Part shown: positions 51,236 through 60,165 of the stretch, piece by piece | Layout: each line of letters begins with the position of its first letter | How positions within the stretch are numbered: the stretch's first letter is position 1 | Assembly (NCBI GenBank): GCA_963575745.1 | Contig: CAUYUJ010002692.1 | Span: 518,392-582,391 of the forward strand | DNA: 64,000 nucleotides | Direction: 5' to 3' | From: Prorocentrum cordatum | Lineage: Eukaryota > Sar > Dinophyceae > Prorocentrales > Prorocentraceae | Program-made: the position numbers and the translations under genes | The notes under the pieces: model-generated | The model's database searches: none | Told to the model about the DNA's origin: nothing | The model's input: only the letters and a program-made list of their open reading frames with translations

Positions 51236-51770
51236 TCAAATGCTACATGTCTTTTTTCGACCCGTCAATGGAAGCTTCTGCGTTAACTCTTTTTTTGTCA
51301 GACCTGCAACAATACGCCTATCTTCGAAGTATTCCATCGCATCTAAGTTTTGAGTTGTTCGAGCAAGAAGTTGCCCTTTCCCGGGGACATTCTCACGCGG
51401 CTTAGCCGCTGAGAAGTTCGCTTGTCTATCCAAAGGGCACTCAATTTGTGCGAGTCCCAATTTATGGTTCTTATCTGCTGGATGGGAATATCGCAGTGGA
51501 TCCCTGCCGTCAACTACCATAGGCTCGTCGTCCACACAACCCACCAGGGCCTCCATCTTCAAATTCGGCCCCCGAGTCGAAGTGCGGGGCGCCCTCGCCC
51601 CCCTGGGAAGGCGGTGGCATGACAACAGCAGGATCATTTGCTCCAAACAAGATGTCCGATCGTATCCCTGTTGCTGGCTGTGGTCCGGCTGGGACGGCCG
51701 CAGCTCCTCCGGCTGGAGGGATCGTAACGGAACGTACTTCGGTCACTGCCATATCGTACGCTTTTCTCAA
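51236..51770 (-). pseudogene. Copia pol linker, frameshifted
   Basis: Readable protein in two frames: MRKAYDMAVTEVRSVTIPP, then after a shift VGCVDDEPMVVDGRDPLRYSH, RENVPGKGQLLARTTQNL and MEYFEDRRIVAGLTKKEL. It continues into the linker at 51208 after a stop. No domain. Between 51771 and 51976 only scattered Copia-like residues can be read. Confidence 0.45.
51390..51415. repeat. Palindromic hairpin, 12-bp arms, CT-T-AG apex
   Basis: GCGGCT, T and AGCCGC form the core. TTCTCA and TGAGAA extend it past a single bulged C. It encodes Ala-Ala-Lys-Pro in the pol linker. Confidence 0.75.
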
Positions 51771-51976
51771 TGGAAATTGGGGAGATTGATCTTCAGCAGT
51801 GCCATCTAAGATGTTGCTGTATACCTGGTTGGACTTCTCAATGGTGGGTCACTTACCCTCTGGAGTACGCCCTGACTCCATGTTAAGTCCATCCAACTGT
51901 CTCAACGGCACAAATTAACTATCTGGTCAAACCAATCCCCCCGCTTTGTGCACATACCCCAAGTATATCCCCGGAA

Positions 51977-52340
51977 TCATCGCGCGGTCCGAAATCTGGA
52001 CTCAGGCGGAGGCACATAGCGCACGAGGGACCCGAAGGGAAGGAGCGGTGCCTCAAATCTACACCCGAAACCTCGCTCCCAACTTGATTGTCCCTCCTCA
52101 GGGGCCCTTGTATTGTAGCAAAGACAGAAGTATCGGACGGCGTAAGTCCAATATGGTGGTGGAAGACCGGCCTGCATGAGCAAGGCTCTAGCCCCCATCT
52201 CTACCACGCAATTTGCACGTTCAGCGACGGCGTTTTGTTCCTTATTTCCTGGGATGGTAGGATCATGTGCACTCTTGAGCTCGTAACATGCCCTTGCAAG
52301 CTCTCGTGCACCATCAGTATAACAGTATTATAACTTCTCC
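51977..52340 (-). pseudogene. Copia integrase, C-terminal half of catalytic core
   Basis: In the frame one step from the upstream ORF the minus strand reads two adjacent stops, then CYTDGAREL (second catalytic Asp), GNKEQNAVAERANCVVEMGA (catalytic Glu in the N-x-AER motif), LLMQAGLPPPYWTYAVRYFCLCYNTR and RYVPPPESRF. These are standard Copia integrase landmarks. The frameshift near 52355 and the stops inactivate the enzyme. Confidence 0.75.
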
Positions 52341-52356
52341 TCCGGGGCCTTAAGGT

Positions 52357-53778
52357 TTACCAAAAATTGCAAACGTGAACCGCAGACTTGTCGCGCACAC
52401 CCTGAGCGGCGAGGAAATCCGTTGCTCGGTCGCGAAAAGTCACGCACGCGGTCTCATCGTGGAGCCCCCGCGAGAGTTCATCCATCGCAAACCAACGGTC
52501 CATCGTCGTCAGGTGTCCAAACGAAGTGGGGTTAGCGTATGGGCGTGGAACCTTAAGCCCTTTAGTTTGCGCTTTGCGCTGCTGCTTTCTGATAGCTTTG
52601 GCCCAATGGCATACTGAGCAAAATGGGTTCTTGGGAGCATGAGTTAGAAGGTGCGGCAGGGAGGCCGCGGCCGTTTTGAGCCGCTCGGCAAGGGATTCCG
52701 ACACCTCAACCTCCGCATCGTCTGGGTCCATCTCTGGCGGTGCGTCGACGTCGACTAAGTCGACACCGTCAGCGTCTCCAACTTCACCCTCCTCGGGCCC
52801 GGGGGCCGCGTCGCACGCACTGGAATCCAACCCTCGATCCATGTCATAGGGGAGGTATCCTGAGACCCCGTACCAATGAGGGCTCCTATATGCGGCTGCG
52901 CAGGCCTCGGCTTTGCCGGGCTGCTCGTCGCACTGTCCAAGGGCTTGACCGTGGCAGGCCAAAGTTAGGAGGCTCTTAGAGGCAGCAATGCCGGTCGGCG
53001 TCCGATTCCAACCGCTTTCGCTAGCCTTTCGAGGCGAATAGTAGAAATCAGTAATACCATCCGCAGAATCTAATGAGGACGGAAAAACGGGTGCGATCTC
53101 AGTCGGCCGTCCGTCAACGTAGCTGTGGGCACCAATCAACTCATGTGCATGCAGGTCTATGGTTACGCGAGTCTGGACAGCATGGGGCAGAGGGCCTCCC
53201 GCAGATCCCACATTGCCCGGGAATGCCTCGGCGCCCGGCGCCACGCAACACCACCGCTCGGGAGGCTCACCCTCCCCAGCGGCAACCGCGCACATCCACT
53301 GACCCAGCGCCTCTTTGCCTGAAAGGGTCAAGTATGGTATCTTGCCCTCAACGATCAGGTCCACTCTTTGACAGTTGGGCAACAATAGGTAGGGTCTTCG
53401 GCCAGCTGGCCAGAAGAAACTAAAGCCGTGATCCATGCACCGCTCTCCTACCGAAATCACGCACGGAGTCTTCGGCATGACCAAAGCGTTAAAACTACCA
53501 CCCTCAAATTTAGGGCATGCGATGCGAACTGAACCGAGGGCCTTTGACTCTCCCCCAGCAGTATTCAGAGTGATCGATTGCGGAAGCGTTCGAATCAATC
53601 CCATTGCACCTGCACTTCTAATATGTCTCTCCGCTATGAGGTTATATTCACACCCTGTATCTATTATAAAGCTCAGCGCTCCAAGATACGTAGCATCATT
53701 GTCTGTGCATCCCGCAGCGGCTGTGCCGCGTGGGCCCTCGCCCCCCTCCTCGGTCCTCAACCAGGTGCCAGACTTCAT
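52357..53778 (-). CDS. Copia protease and N-terminal integrase
   Basis: ATG at 53778, 473 codons. The aspartic protease active site is FIIDTGCEYNLI at about residues 37-48, with the second-half strand LVMPKTPCVISVGERC. The long spacer contains WCCVAPG and repeated acidic segments (EEGEVGDADGVDLVDVD). An integrase zinc finger (HLLTHAPKNPFCSVCHWAKA, HHCC) at about 385-405 is followed by the first catalytic Asp in TTMDRWFAMDE. The ORF stops at CNFW where a frameshift separates the rest of integrase. Protease processes the polyprotein; integrase would insert the cDNA. Confidence 0.8.
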   Translation of the reverse strand: MKSGTWLRTEEGGEGPRGTAAAGCTDNDATYLGALSFIIDTGCEYNLIAERHIRSAGAMGLIRTLPQSITLNTAGGESKALGSVRIACPKFEGGSFNALVMPKTPCVISVGERCMDHGFSFFWPAGRRPYLLLPNCQRVDLIVEGKIPYLTLSGKEALGQWMCAVAAGEGEPPERWCCVAPGAEAFPGNVGSAGGPLPHAVQTRVTIDLHAHELIGAHSYVDGRPTEIAPVFPSSLDSADGITDFYYSPRKASESGWNRTPTGIAASKSLLTLACHGQALGQCDEQPGKAEACAAAYRSPHWYGVSGYLPYDMDRGLDSSACDAAPGPEEGEVGDADGVDLVDVDAPPEMDPDDAEVEVSESLAERLKTAAASLPHLLTHAPKNPFCSVCHWAKAIRKQQRKAQTKGLKVPRPYANPTSFGHLTTMDRWFAMDELSRGLHDETACVTFRDRATDFLAAQGVRDKSAVHVCNFW

Positions 53779-54319
53779 CTTGCAGGTCTGACGCCCTGAT
53801 CAAGGCCTCCGCAGCAGACGCCCTCGACTGAGTAGACATCTGTCGACGCATTTCTCCTGGGAACTTCCACCTGTCTTTGGCACTCGATGGCAACTCTTCC
53901 AAGTCGCGGCGACGCGCCTTCCTCCAAGCGATGGCGGGCCCCTCAGTAGAGGGGCGAAATCGGACACGGAGGGTGCTCCGACCCTTCATCTGAGATCGGA
54001 TGCAACTCTTACTAGTGGGGGCGCTCCAGTACTTCTTTATGGCGCCCCGAGAAAGAGGATACAGGAAATTCGCAAGGACATGGACAAGACTCTCGACCTG
54101 TCCCCTGCATTCGCGGTGAAACTCTCCACCGGAGGGATTCCCGTAGACTCCTCCGCTGGCATCTCTAGAGGCCTTCAAAAACTTAGAGCTGGCGTGTTTC
54201 TGCCCAGGGAAGCCCCGAATCAACGGGGCGGGGCACGCGATGGCACCCAAGCTGACTTGCTCAGTGGATCTCTTCCGGCCCCCCCGCTTTCGGCTTAACC
54301 GACGCGGACTTCGCCGCAT
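53696..54319 (-). CDS. Copia Gag-Pol junction ORF
   Basis: ATG at 54319, 207 codons, same frame as Gag but after its stop. It is basic (RRSPRRLSRKRGGRKRSTEQ), then ends with ASAAEALIRASDLQDEVWHLVEDRGGG, which parallels the start of the protease ORF in another frame. The protease ORF lies in the +1 frame relative to it, with an 83-nt overlap, so translation of protease could use a +1 shift or its own ATG. No domain recognised. Confidence 0.45.
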   Translation of the reverse strand: MRRSPRRLSRKRGGRKRSTEQVSLGAIACPAPLIRGFPGQKHASSKFLKASRDASGGVYGNPSGGEFHRECRGQVESLVHVLANFLYPLSRGAIKKYWSAPTSKSCIRSQMKGRSTLRVRFRPSTEGPAIAWRKARRRDLEELPSSAKDRWKFPGEMRRQMSTQSRASAAEALIRASDLQDEVWHLVEDRGGGRGPTRHSRCGMHRQ

Positions 54320-54378
54320 CCGTCGAGCAAGGAAGACAAGAAAGAGTATCCAACAAAATTATATCAGTCAGTCCTCCT

Positions 54379-54403
54379 GCACTGGCGGCTGAGCCGCCAG
54401 TGC
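54379..54403. repeat. Palindromic hairpin, perfect 12-bp arms, CT-G-AG apex
   Basis: Twelve-base arms beginning GCACTGGCGGCT and its complement flank a single G, without a mismatch. It lies in the short non-coding gap after the Gag stop codon, so coding constraint does not explain it. Confidence 0.85.
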
Positions 54404-54496
54404 GGAGCCAATGTCACGGATGACCACGCGTGGTCTGGGCAAACCAACAATCCTTGCCACGCGAACATTTGCTTGTGTCCCTGAAAGAACGACACA

Positions 54497-56332
54497 TCAT
54501 GTCTTTGCATTATTGTCTCCGTTTTTCTTGCGTCTCTCGGAGTTACTGCTGGAGGCTCTCGAGCCACCATTGCCCGCTGACGACGAGACATTAGCGGCCG
54601 CGGCATTGGCTTGTTTAACAGAACGCGCATACCCCAGGGATTGCCCCGAATCAAGCTTCGCTCGTTCGTACTTGTCGCGTTTAAGCTTCTCAGCATCAGT
54701 CAATCCTCTATGCTCTTTATAGCAACCATCCTCTGGTCCGCGACAGTTCTTGGGGTCTCGCGAGTAAGCGTAACGTGGTAGCTTGCTCTCTTTCCCACGC
54801 GTTCGATTGGATTGACTCCGATTTCTCTGCTGTGCTCCCTTCCCTCGTCCCCCCGCAAGGGTCTGTGAACGGCTCTGCCCCTTTCGGCCTCGGCCTTCGG
54901 GCTTGCCAGATCTCCCCCTGGGGTTCTTGTTTTGGGCTGGAGCAGCATTAGACTTAGTTCCCGCAACCGACTGAGCCGGCGCGGCAGCCTTGGGCTTCTT
55001 ACGGTTAAACGGGCAACCCTGGCCTGCGCACGGGCAGGCCTGGCCCTCACTTACATATTTGCACGTTGTCTCGCCCTTAGTCAATCCGCTCTTCATGACA
55101 TCCGTGGGTTTACCTAGTCTAGCCGTTACCTCTGCCGGAGCGGCTTTACCGCTGGCATTTCGGCGATTGTCATTGTTGTCAATCCCACCCCCGCCCAATC
55201 GGGCCTGCCGAGCACGTTGATTCAGAGTACTCTCATGCACATTGATGTTCCATTCTTCTTTATCGCGCAACATCAACGATTCAATTTCACTCATAAGCCG
55301 CACATAGGATTTCACTCCTGTTCCCAATCTATCTTTGGGCATGTCATAAATCTGACAAACGAATGCTAGCTGCTTAGGATTCCTACACTGCTCAACGAAG
55401 TGTGCACGAATTGAGGCTCGCATTTCGTCAGATGGAGGTCGAACCCCATATAACTGTTGGTAAACATCTGTCCATTCATTGCAGAAATGGTACAAGTCAG
55501 CATCAGGGTGATTAGGGTCTATGACTACTTTGAATATATCACGCGAATTGCGATGCTGACCCAACTCCGATCGAACAGAGCACCAATGGCAAATGGCTCG
55601 AATCATCTCGCGCCCCGTCAAGAGTCTCTCTTCAGCCTGGGCGCCAAACTCCATCCGACTGATCTGTTGAAGGAAGTGTATGTGATGATTGGGCAACTTG
55701 TGATTCTTTCGCAGTTTGTTAAATTTCTCCATCAGATTTGTGGCAATCATGAGGTCAAGACGTTGGAAACGACCCGCATTTCTAAGCTGCTGATCATCCA
55801 CAGCTGGGCTCATATCTTCCATAATCCAATGCTGTGCTAGCTGGATCTCTGGGGACGATCCAGCAATAGCGCGGACTGCGCGCATTTGCCACTCCCGTAT
55901 GTTTGTAACATCGGGAATGTCCATCAGATCGACCTTTTGATTGTTTCCAACTTGCCTCCATTGATCCAGAGGGGTACTCTCATCTAGCCCTCCCGGATCA
56001 TTTGGCCCTCCTGGGCCTGGAGGGCCGCCGCCACCGCCTCCTCTGCCTGGGGGCCCAGGCCCCCCGGGACCCCCGGGCGGCGGCTTGTCTGCTGGATCGC
56101 GAAAAGCATCATTCAGTGCCGATAGAGTGACAGTACTCGACGCAATACTACTGTCGTCACCATCCTTATCCTTCCCCGCCCCGCCCGGCGGCTGCGCGGG
56201 TGGCGCGCGATCCTCATCGTTGTCTAACGGCTGAGCCGTTGACGGTCTCACAGGTCCGCCCTTAGAGAACGGATGAAAGTTAACATAATTCTTTCCTTCA
56301 ATCTCACCTGTGAGCTTCATCCTGATTGGCAT
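54497..56332 (-). CDS. Copia Gag
   Basis: ATG at 56332, 611 codons, intact. An N-terminal Pro/Gly-rich region is followed by the helical capsid region at about 165-400 (NIREWQMRAVRAIAG, RFQRLDLMIATNLMEKFNKLRK, ICHWCSVRSELGQ, FCNEWTDVYQQLYG, IRAHFVEQCRNPKQLAFVC). A Cys-rich knuckle lies near residue 425 (CKYVSEGQACPCAGQGCPF), then a Lys/Arg/Gly/Ser-rich nucleic-acid-binding tail with a second CCCH-like finger (CRGPEDGCYKEH). Gag builds the particle and binds the RNA genome. It overlaps the upstream small ORF by 16 nt. Confidence 0.75.
   Translation of the reverse strand: MPIRMKLTGEIEGKNYVNFHPFSKGGPVRPSTAQPLDNDEDRAPPAQPPGGAGKDKDGDDSSIASSTVTLSALNDAFRDPADKPPPGGPGGPGPPGRGGGGGGPPGPGGPNDPGGLDESTPLDQWRQVGNNQKVDLMDIPDVTNIREWQMRAVRAIAGSSPEIQLAQHWIMEDMSPAVDDQQLRNAGRFQRLDLMIATNLMEKFNKLRKNHKLPNHHIHFLQQISRMEFGAQAEERLLTGREMIRAICHWCSVRSELGQHRNSRDIFKVVIDPNHPDADLYHFCNEWTDVYQQLYGVRPPSDEMRASIRAHFVEQCRNPKQLAFVCQIYDMPKDRLGTGVKSYVRLMSEIESLMLRDKEEWNINVHESTLNQRARQARLGGGGIDNNDNRRNASGKAAPAEVTARLGKPTDVMKSGLTKGETTCKYVSEGQACPCAGQGCPFNRKKPKAAAPAQSVAGTKSNAAPAQNKNPRGRSGKPEGRGRKGQSRSQTLAGGRGKGAQQRNRSQSNRTRGKESKLPRYAYSRDPKNCRGPEDGCYKEHRGLTDAEKLKRDKYERAKLDSGQSLGYARSVKQANAAAANVSSSAGNGGSRASSSNSERRKKNGDNNAKT
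56226..56240. repeat. Palindromic hairpin, 7-bp arms, CT-G-AG apex
   Basis: AACGGCT, G and AGCCGTT, perfect. It lies inside Gag and encodes Thr-Ala-Gln-Pro. Confidence 0.7.
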
Positions 56333-56895
56333 ACCACGCTCGGGGAGGTACTAGGCTTGGCCGGACCTTCGATTGCAAGACCGGGGACAGTATAATGAGG
56401 TTTCATGGCAGGCCATGTGGGCGCATCCTGCAAGAGTAAAGGCAACTCAAACGAACTCGAATTTATTAGTTTGCCCTGTTCTGTTTCCCCATGCGGGAAG
56501 GGCTTAGCGATGACAGCTTGAAGCTTCATCATGTCTTCTCCTGATGCAACTGCAGGTGCTAGGGTCTGTCCCCCAGTTTGCTCCTTCGTCCCCTGCGCAC
56601 TGCATTCGTCAAGAAGCTTTTGTTGTAGGGCTCGAAAGTCACTGTCGGCACTGTGTCTTCTCCACTGCTCGTCCCACTTCTCCTGTTCAGCTGGCCAACT
56701 CTTTATCTGAGTGCACTTCGAACATCTTTTCGTATTCGTGTCAAAGTGGTCGTTGCAGCCCGGCTTTCCACAAGTGGCGCAGTCACCAACTTTCGGGGTC
56801 GAACAGACTGAACATTGTTCTTCATCAGCCCCTGTCGGGGGTTGCGGCTGAGGCACAGCCCTCACCTTCAGCACAGGCGGCATCACGCTTCCCAT
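56317..56895 (-). CDS. Small Cys-rich ORF upstream of Gag
   Basis: The first ATG is at 56895, 5 nt after the stop of the upstream ORF; 192 codons. Near the N-terminus it has a Cys-rich zinc-binding-like module: CSVCSTPKVGDCATC, CNDHFDTNTKRCSKC. The rest is polar, ending in a Pro-rich segment. It overlaps the Gag start by 16 nt. No family identified. Such a finger could bind nucleic acid or protein. Confidence 0.55.
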   Translation of the reverse strand: MGSVMPPVLKVRAVPQPQPPTGADEEQCSVCSTPKVGDCATCGKPGCNDHFDTNTKRCSKCTQIKSWPAEQEKWDEQWRRHSADSDFRALQQKLLDECSAQGTKEQTGGQTLAPAVASGEDMMKLQAVIAKPFPHGETEQGKLINSSSFELPLLLQDAPTWPAMKPHYTVPGLAIEGPAKPSTSPSVVCQSG

Positions 56896-56900
56896 GGTTA

Positions 56901-58538
56901 TCAAATCACTTGTTCTCGTGAGGACAATACGCCGGACGGCTGGGCCGCTGGCAAAGAGCCTCCACTTTCCGCAATCGGCTTAGCCGACGGGCGCGCGACG
57001 TCGGTTAGTTGCACTTGCTGAAGGGATGCTCTAGCATTATCATGCAATCTGAGGTATTCTCTTCGTTTCTTTATCAGATCAACTCTCGTCGCAGCTGCAA
57101 TTTGGGCACTATATACTTCCAGCCTGGCAATTTTGAGTTGCTCTTGAAGCTCCTGCCTCTCTTGTTCTGCCCCGTCTGTAGCAATATTCTCCCCTTCTAC
57201 TCTAGCCACCGCAACAGCTGCGGAAACGGTCTTGGAATCAACAGACTGACTAATCGCCGTTACAACGGCCTGTCGTTCAGAAGCCACCATCTCGGCGCAA
57301 CGGATCCTGGCTTCTTCCTCCGCATGCCGCTTAGCGACCGCGGTTCGATGGCACACTTGTTCCACCAACTCCATTTCCCGCTCTCTGGCAGCCTTCGCCA
57401 GGGCAAGTCTTTCAGCCTCGAACGTCTTCCGAACTTCCTCGACGGTTGCAGTCATCTCTTCTCGATCAAGTCGAGCCTTCTCGGCCCTCTGCTCTTCGCG
57501 TGCCAGGAACTCCTGCTGAGTCTTAGCCCCAACCAATCTAGCCTGATTCCGCATGGCTGGCAAGAGAAGAAATGTGCAGCTATGCTCGCCCATGGGAAGA
57601 CAATCTACACACAACCGCTGATTGCTACAATTGGGACACACATCCGAGCAACTCTTACACACTGGACGTCTACAAGCTCCATCTGGCTTGCGGGCTTTCC
57701 CCGGGCATCTGCTCTCCGCCCGCGGCGCGCAGTCGGGGCTCCAGTTCCAGCATGCATCAAGCATGGATATAGCACTGTTGCTCCTTGAAGCAGATCGAGC
57801 TCCTGATCTTGGTATTTTGGCTCTTCCCCTACTCGAAGCGTTCGATCTAGGACGTGCGCACGTGGATTCTGGCGGTTTTGGCACCTCCCGAAGCTCCTCA
57901 TCCCTTTCATCCTGTCTTATTAGCTCAGTATACGAAGCTGGATGTTCGACCATTTCTTCATCCTCAACCACAGCCGGCATCGAGGACAGCCAATCGCCTG
58001 AGGCGACGGCAGAACGATGAAAGCCTTCCTGAAGCGGTGAATCGTTCAAATCGTAATCCTCATTCCTCTGTTTCTCGAGTTGAGGTGCAGGAGTCCGTCC
58101 TGTGGGCTCTCGAACGTGCTTCGCCTGAGATTGATGTTCGATATCAGCCTTGACCGCCTGAGGCGTCAGGTCAGTTGCATCAACATCTGAACCATCTGGG
58201 GACCACCTCTCGCCTTGGGCGGGGTGGCCTGCATCCATTAACGAGGACAACTCTCGACTCAAGGGAACTCCTTTATTGGCGTATTCAGAATCTTCCTCCA
58301 TGGAGTTTATCTCATGCTCTCTGTCAAGTGGCTCGTCACTATCTTGGCCGATCTGTCCGGTCAGTGCTATTGGGATGGGAAGAGTTCCACTCGTGCCTCC
58401 CCATCCGTCTGGGACGTTGGGGCACGCGCTTGTGGACTCGTGAGCTTCTCCCGACCCGCTGGCTTCACCAGCGGCCGGCGCGATTGTCTGTGTAGCAATC
58501 GGGAAAGGACTTATCGTATCCGATGACTCGGCGATCAA
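56901..58538 (-). CDS. Coiled-coil ORF with Cys-rich module, 5' part of Copia
   Basis: About 545 codons. The frame is open above 58538 without a clear ATG, so it may be continuous with the LTR-initiated ORF through a -1 shift. The N-terminal half is acidic and Ser/Pro-rich. At residues about 265-325 a Cys cluster reads CWNWSPDCAPRAESRC, CRRPVCKSCSDVCPNC and LCVDCLPMGEHSC, a likely zinc module. About 150 residues of charged coiled coil follow (EEQRAEKARLDREEMTATVE ... LQEQLKIARLEVY). Function unknown. It sits where plant and fungal Copia elements have only Gag. Confidence 0.55.
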   Translation of the reverse strand: MIAESSDTISPFPIATQTIAPAAGEASGSGEAHESTSACPNVPDGWGGTSGTLPIPIALTGQIGQDSDEPLDREHEINSMEEDSEYANKGVPLSRELSSLMDAGHPAQGERWSPDGSDVDATDLTPQAVKADIEHQSQAKHVREPTGRTPAPQLEKQRNEDYDLNDSPLQEGFHRSAVASGDWLSSMPAVVEDEEMVEHPASYTELIRQDERDEELREVPKPPESTCARPRSNASSRGRAKIPRSGARSASRSNSAISMLDACWNWSPDCAPRAESRCPGKARKPDGACRRPVCKSCSDVCPNCSNQRLCVDCLPMGEHSCTFLLLPAMRNQARLVGAKTQQEFLAREEQRAEKARLDREEMTATVEEVRKTFEAERLALAKAAREREMELVEQVCHRTAVAKRHAEEEARIRCAEMVASERQAVVTAISQSVDSKTVSAAVAVARVEGENIATDGAEQERQELQEQLKIARLEVYSAQIAAATRVDLIKKRREYLRLHDNARASLQQVQLTDVARPSAKPIAESGGSLPAAQPSGVLSSREQVI

Positions 58539-58570
58539 AGACGAGAATGCTCCTCGTCTGGATCTTGCTG

Positions 58571-59014
58571 TTATGCCATTCCGTCTATGCGGGTCTGGGG
58601 TTTGTTCGCGATCACCAATCGGAACTCTCTAGAGGGAGAACCATCTTCCGACAAGTCATCAACCTCTCCGCTACTCCTATCCCGAGAGACCCGAGTGGCG
58701 ATACTAGAAGAGGGAAGGCGGCCCCGCCCCGGGCCGCTCTCTTGTAGTTCATGTCCGTCACGTCGTACAACTTGCTGTTCAGCGTTTCGCGAAGTGACGG
58801 ACATTTCACATGTCTCATCATAGCTCATACCCGTAGCGACTATGTCGCGGGGTTCGTCTGATAGCCAGTCTCCTGGCTGGATCAAACCCGTAACGACTAT
58901 GTTGCGGCTTTCGGCTGATATCCAGTCTTTCCTCTGAGAATCGGGGTAAGATGACAAAGGAATTACGGTCTCGTGTTCACTCTGCTCAGTGGAAGAGGGT
59001 ACGGGATGAGACAT
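58571..59014 (-). CDS. ORF starting inside the 5' LTR, with 19-residue tandem repeat
   Basis: ATG at 59014 lies 91 nt inside the LTR, and the frame runs through the LTR end into internal sequence for 147 codons. Just after the LTR it has two copies of a 19-residue unit (DWISAESRNIVVTG and DWLSDEPRDIVATG). The corresponding ATG in the 3' LTR has a 1-nt indel nearby. Starting a protein within the LTR means the transcript must begin upstream of the ATG within the same LTR. No domain recognised. Confidence 0.5.
   Translation of the reverse strand: MSHPVPSSTEQSEHETVIPLSSYPDSQRKDWISAESRNIVVTGLIQPGDWLSDEPRDIVATGMSYDETCEMSVTSRNAEQQVVRRDGHELQESGPGRGRLPSSSIATRVSRDRSSGEVDDLSEDGSPSREFRLVIANKPQTRIDGMA
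58824..58937 (-). repeat. 57-bp tandem repeat, two copies, in frame
   Basis: CCCGTAGCGACTATGTCGCGG at 58830 and CCCGTAACGACTATGTTGCGG at 58887 start equivalent units. The 57-bp period equals 19 codons. The second copy crosses the inner edge of the 5' LTR. Confidence 0.8.
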
Positions 59015-59267
59015 CGATAAGACAAGTAACCGGTAAGCAAATGTACTCTATCAGGAATAGTAAGTGAGGAGGCCGGCCGGCCGACGACACGACTACGACG
59101 AGGGAACGACCCCTCGGCGCGCGCGTGCGAGCCAGCACACTCCTTTTATCTCCTTTGAGCACACATACAGTTGCAGTATGCAGTATACGTTATAGTCAGA
59201 CAGTGCGCAGCAAGGCAAGCGATATAATAAGCAACATGAAGATGAGGCGGAGAGGAGCATATTTACT
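58924..59267 (-). repeat. 5' LTR of Copia element
   Basis: 344 bp, AGT...ACT ends, about 96 % identical to the 3' LTR. The minus strand contains TTATTATATCGC and GGAGATAAAAGGAG, possible core promoter sequences, upstream of the ATG at 59014. The bases after it (TGGATATCAGCC, overlapping the last LTR base) vaguely recall a Copia primer-binding site but do not match one well. Confidence 0.85.
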
Positions 59268-59272
59268 TCATC
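59268..59272 (+). repeat. Target-site duplication, right copy (TCATC)
   Basis: TCATC follows the 5' LTR and equals 20394-20398. Because it lies in a (CAT)n array, chance identity is more likely than in unique DNA, yet length and position are as expected for Copia. Confidence 0.75.
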
Positions 59273-59287
59273 ATCATCACCACCACG

Positions 59288-59321
<34 letters not shown>

Positions 59322-59370
59322 TTGGCATCACCATCACCATCACCATCACCGTCATCATAATCGTCATCCA

Positions 59371-59408
<38 letters not shown>

Positions 59409-60165
59409 GCATCAACATCATCATCAGCATCATCAGAATAAGCATCAACAGCATCATCATCAGCAGCAACATCATCATCATCATCATCAGCATCATCATC
59501 AACATCACCACCACCACCACCACCACCGTCATCATCATCATCATCGTCATCATCATCATCATCGTCTTCGCCATCAGCATCATCATAGTCAGTATTATCA
59601 CATTCATCATCATCGTCAGCATCATCATCTTCATCATCATCATCACCATCATCAGCATCATCGTCATCAGCATCATCAGCAGCAGCATCATCATCTCATC
59701 ACCATCATCATCGTCAGCATCATCATCAGCAGTAGCATCAGCATCAGCAAAGTCATCATCAGCATCATCATCAGCAGCAGCATCAGTGTCATCATCATAA
59801 TCATCAGCATCATCATCGTCAGCGTCATCATTATCAGCAGTATCATCGTCAGTATCATCAGTGTCATCATCATCAGCAGCATCAGCATGATCATCAGCAT
59901 CATCATCAGCAGCAACATCATCATCATCAGCAGCAGCAGTCGCAGAAGCAGCAGCAGCAGCAGCAGCGTCATCATCATCATCGTCATCAGCAGCATCATC
60001 ATCAGCATCAGCATCATTATCCTCATCACATCATCCTCATCATCATCATCGTCGTCGTCGACGTCATCATCATCCTCATCATCATCATCGTCGTCGTCGT
60101 CGTCATCATCATCATCAGCATCATCAGCATCATCAGCATCATCATCATCATCATCATCATCATCC
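59273..60165 (+). repeat. (CAT)n microsatellite, about 0.9 kb
   Basis: CAT/ATC repeats with CAC, CAG, GTC and CGT variants. ORFs of poly-His, Ser/Ile and Asp/Met are its translations. Confidence 0.95.

Larger units (their letters stand above)
20399..59267 (-). mobile_element. Giant Copia-type LTR retrotransposon with accessory genes
   Basis: Two LTRs in direct orientation (58924-59267 as 5' LTR, 20399-20741 as 3' LTR) bound a 38,869-bp insertion with a perfect 5-bp target duplication. Subtracting the nested 15,605-bp element leaves about 23.3 kb, several times a normal Copia. Order on the minus strand: LTR-initiated ORF, coiled-coil ORF, small Cys-rich ORF, Gag, protease, integrase, RT, RNase H, methyltransferase-like domain, then about 10 kb of accessory ORFs, polypurine tract and 3' LTR. 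Protease-integrase-RT-RNase H is the Copia order. RT carries a large deletion and several frames are shifted, so the copy is not autonomous. About 14 differences across the LTRs indicate a moderately old insertion. Confidence 0.85.

Noticed and set aside
58912-58924. A tRNA primer-binding site just inside the 5' LTR
   Set aside because: TGGATATCAGCC only loosely resembles the plant Copia site TGGTATCAGAGC and begins within the last LTR base. Evidence is too weak to annotate.
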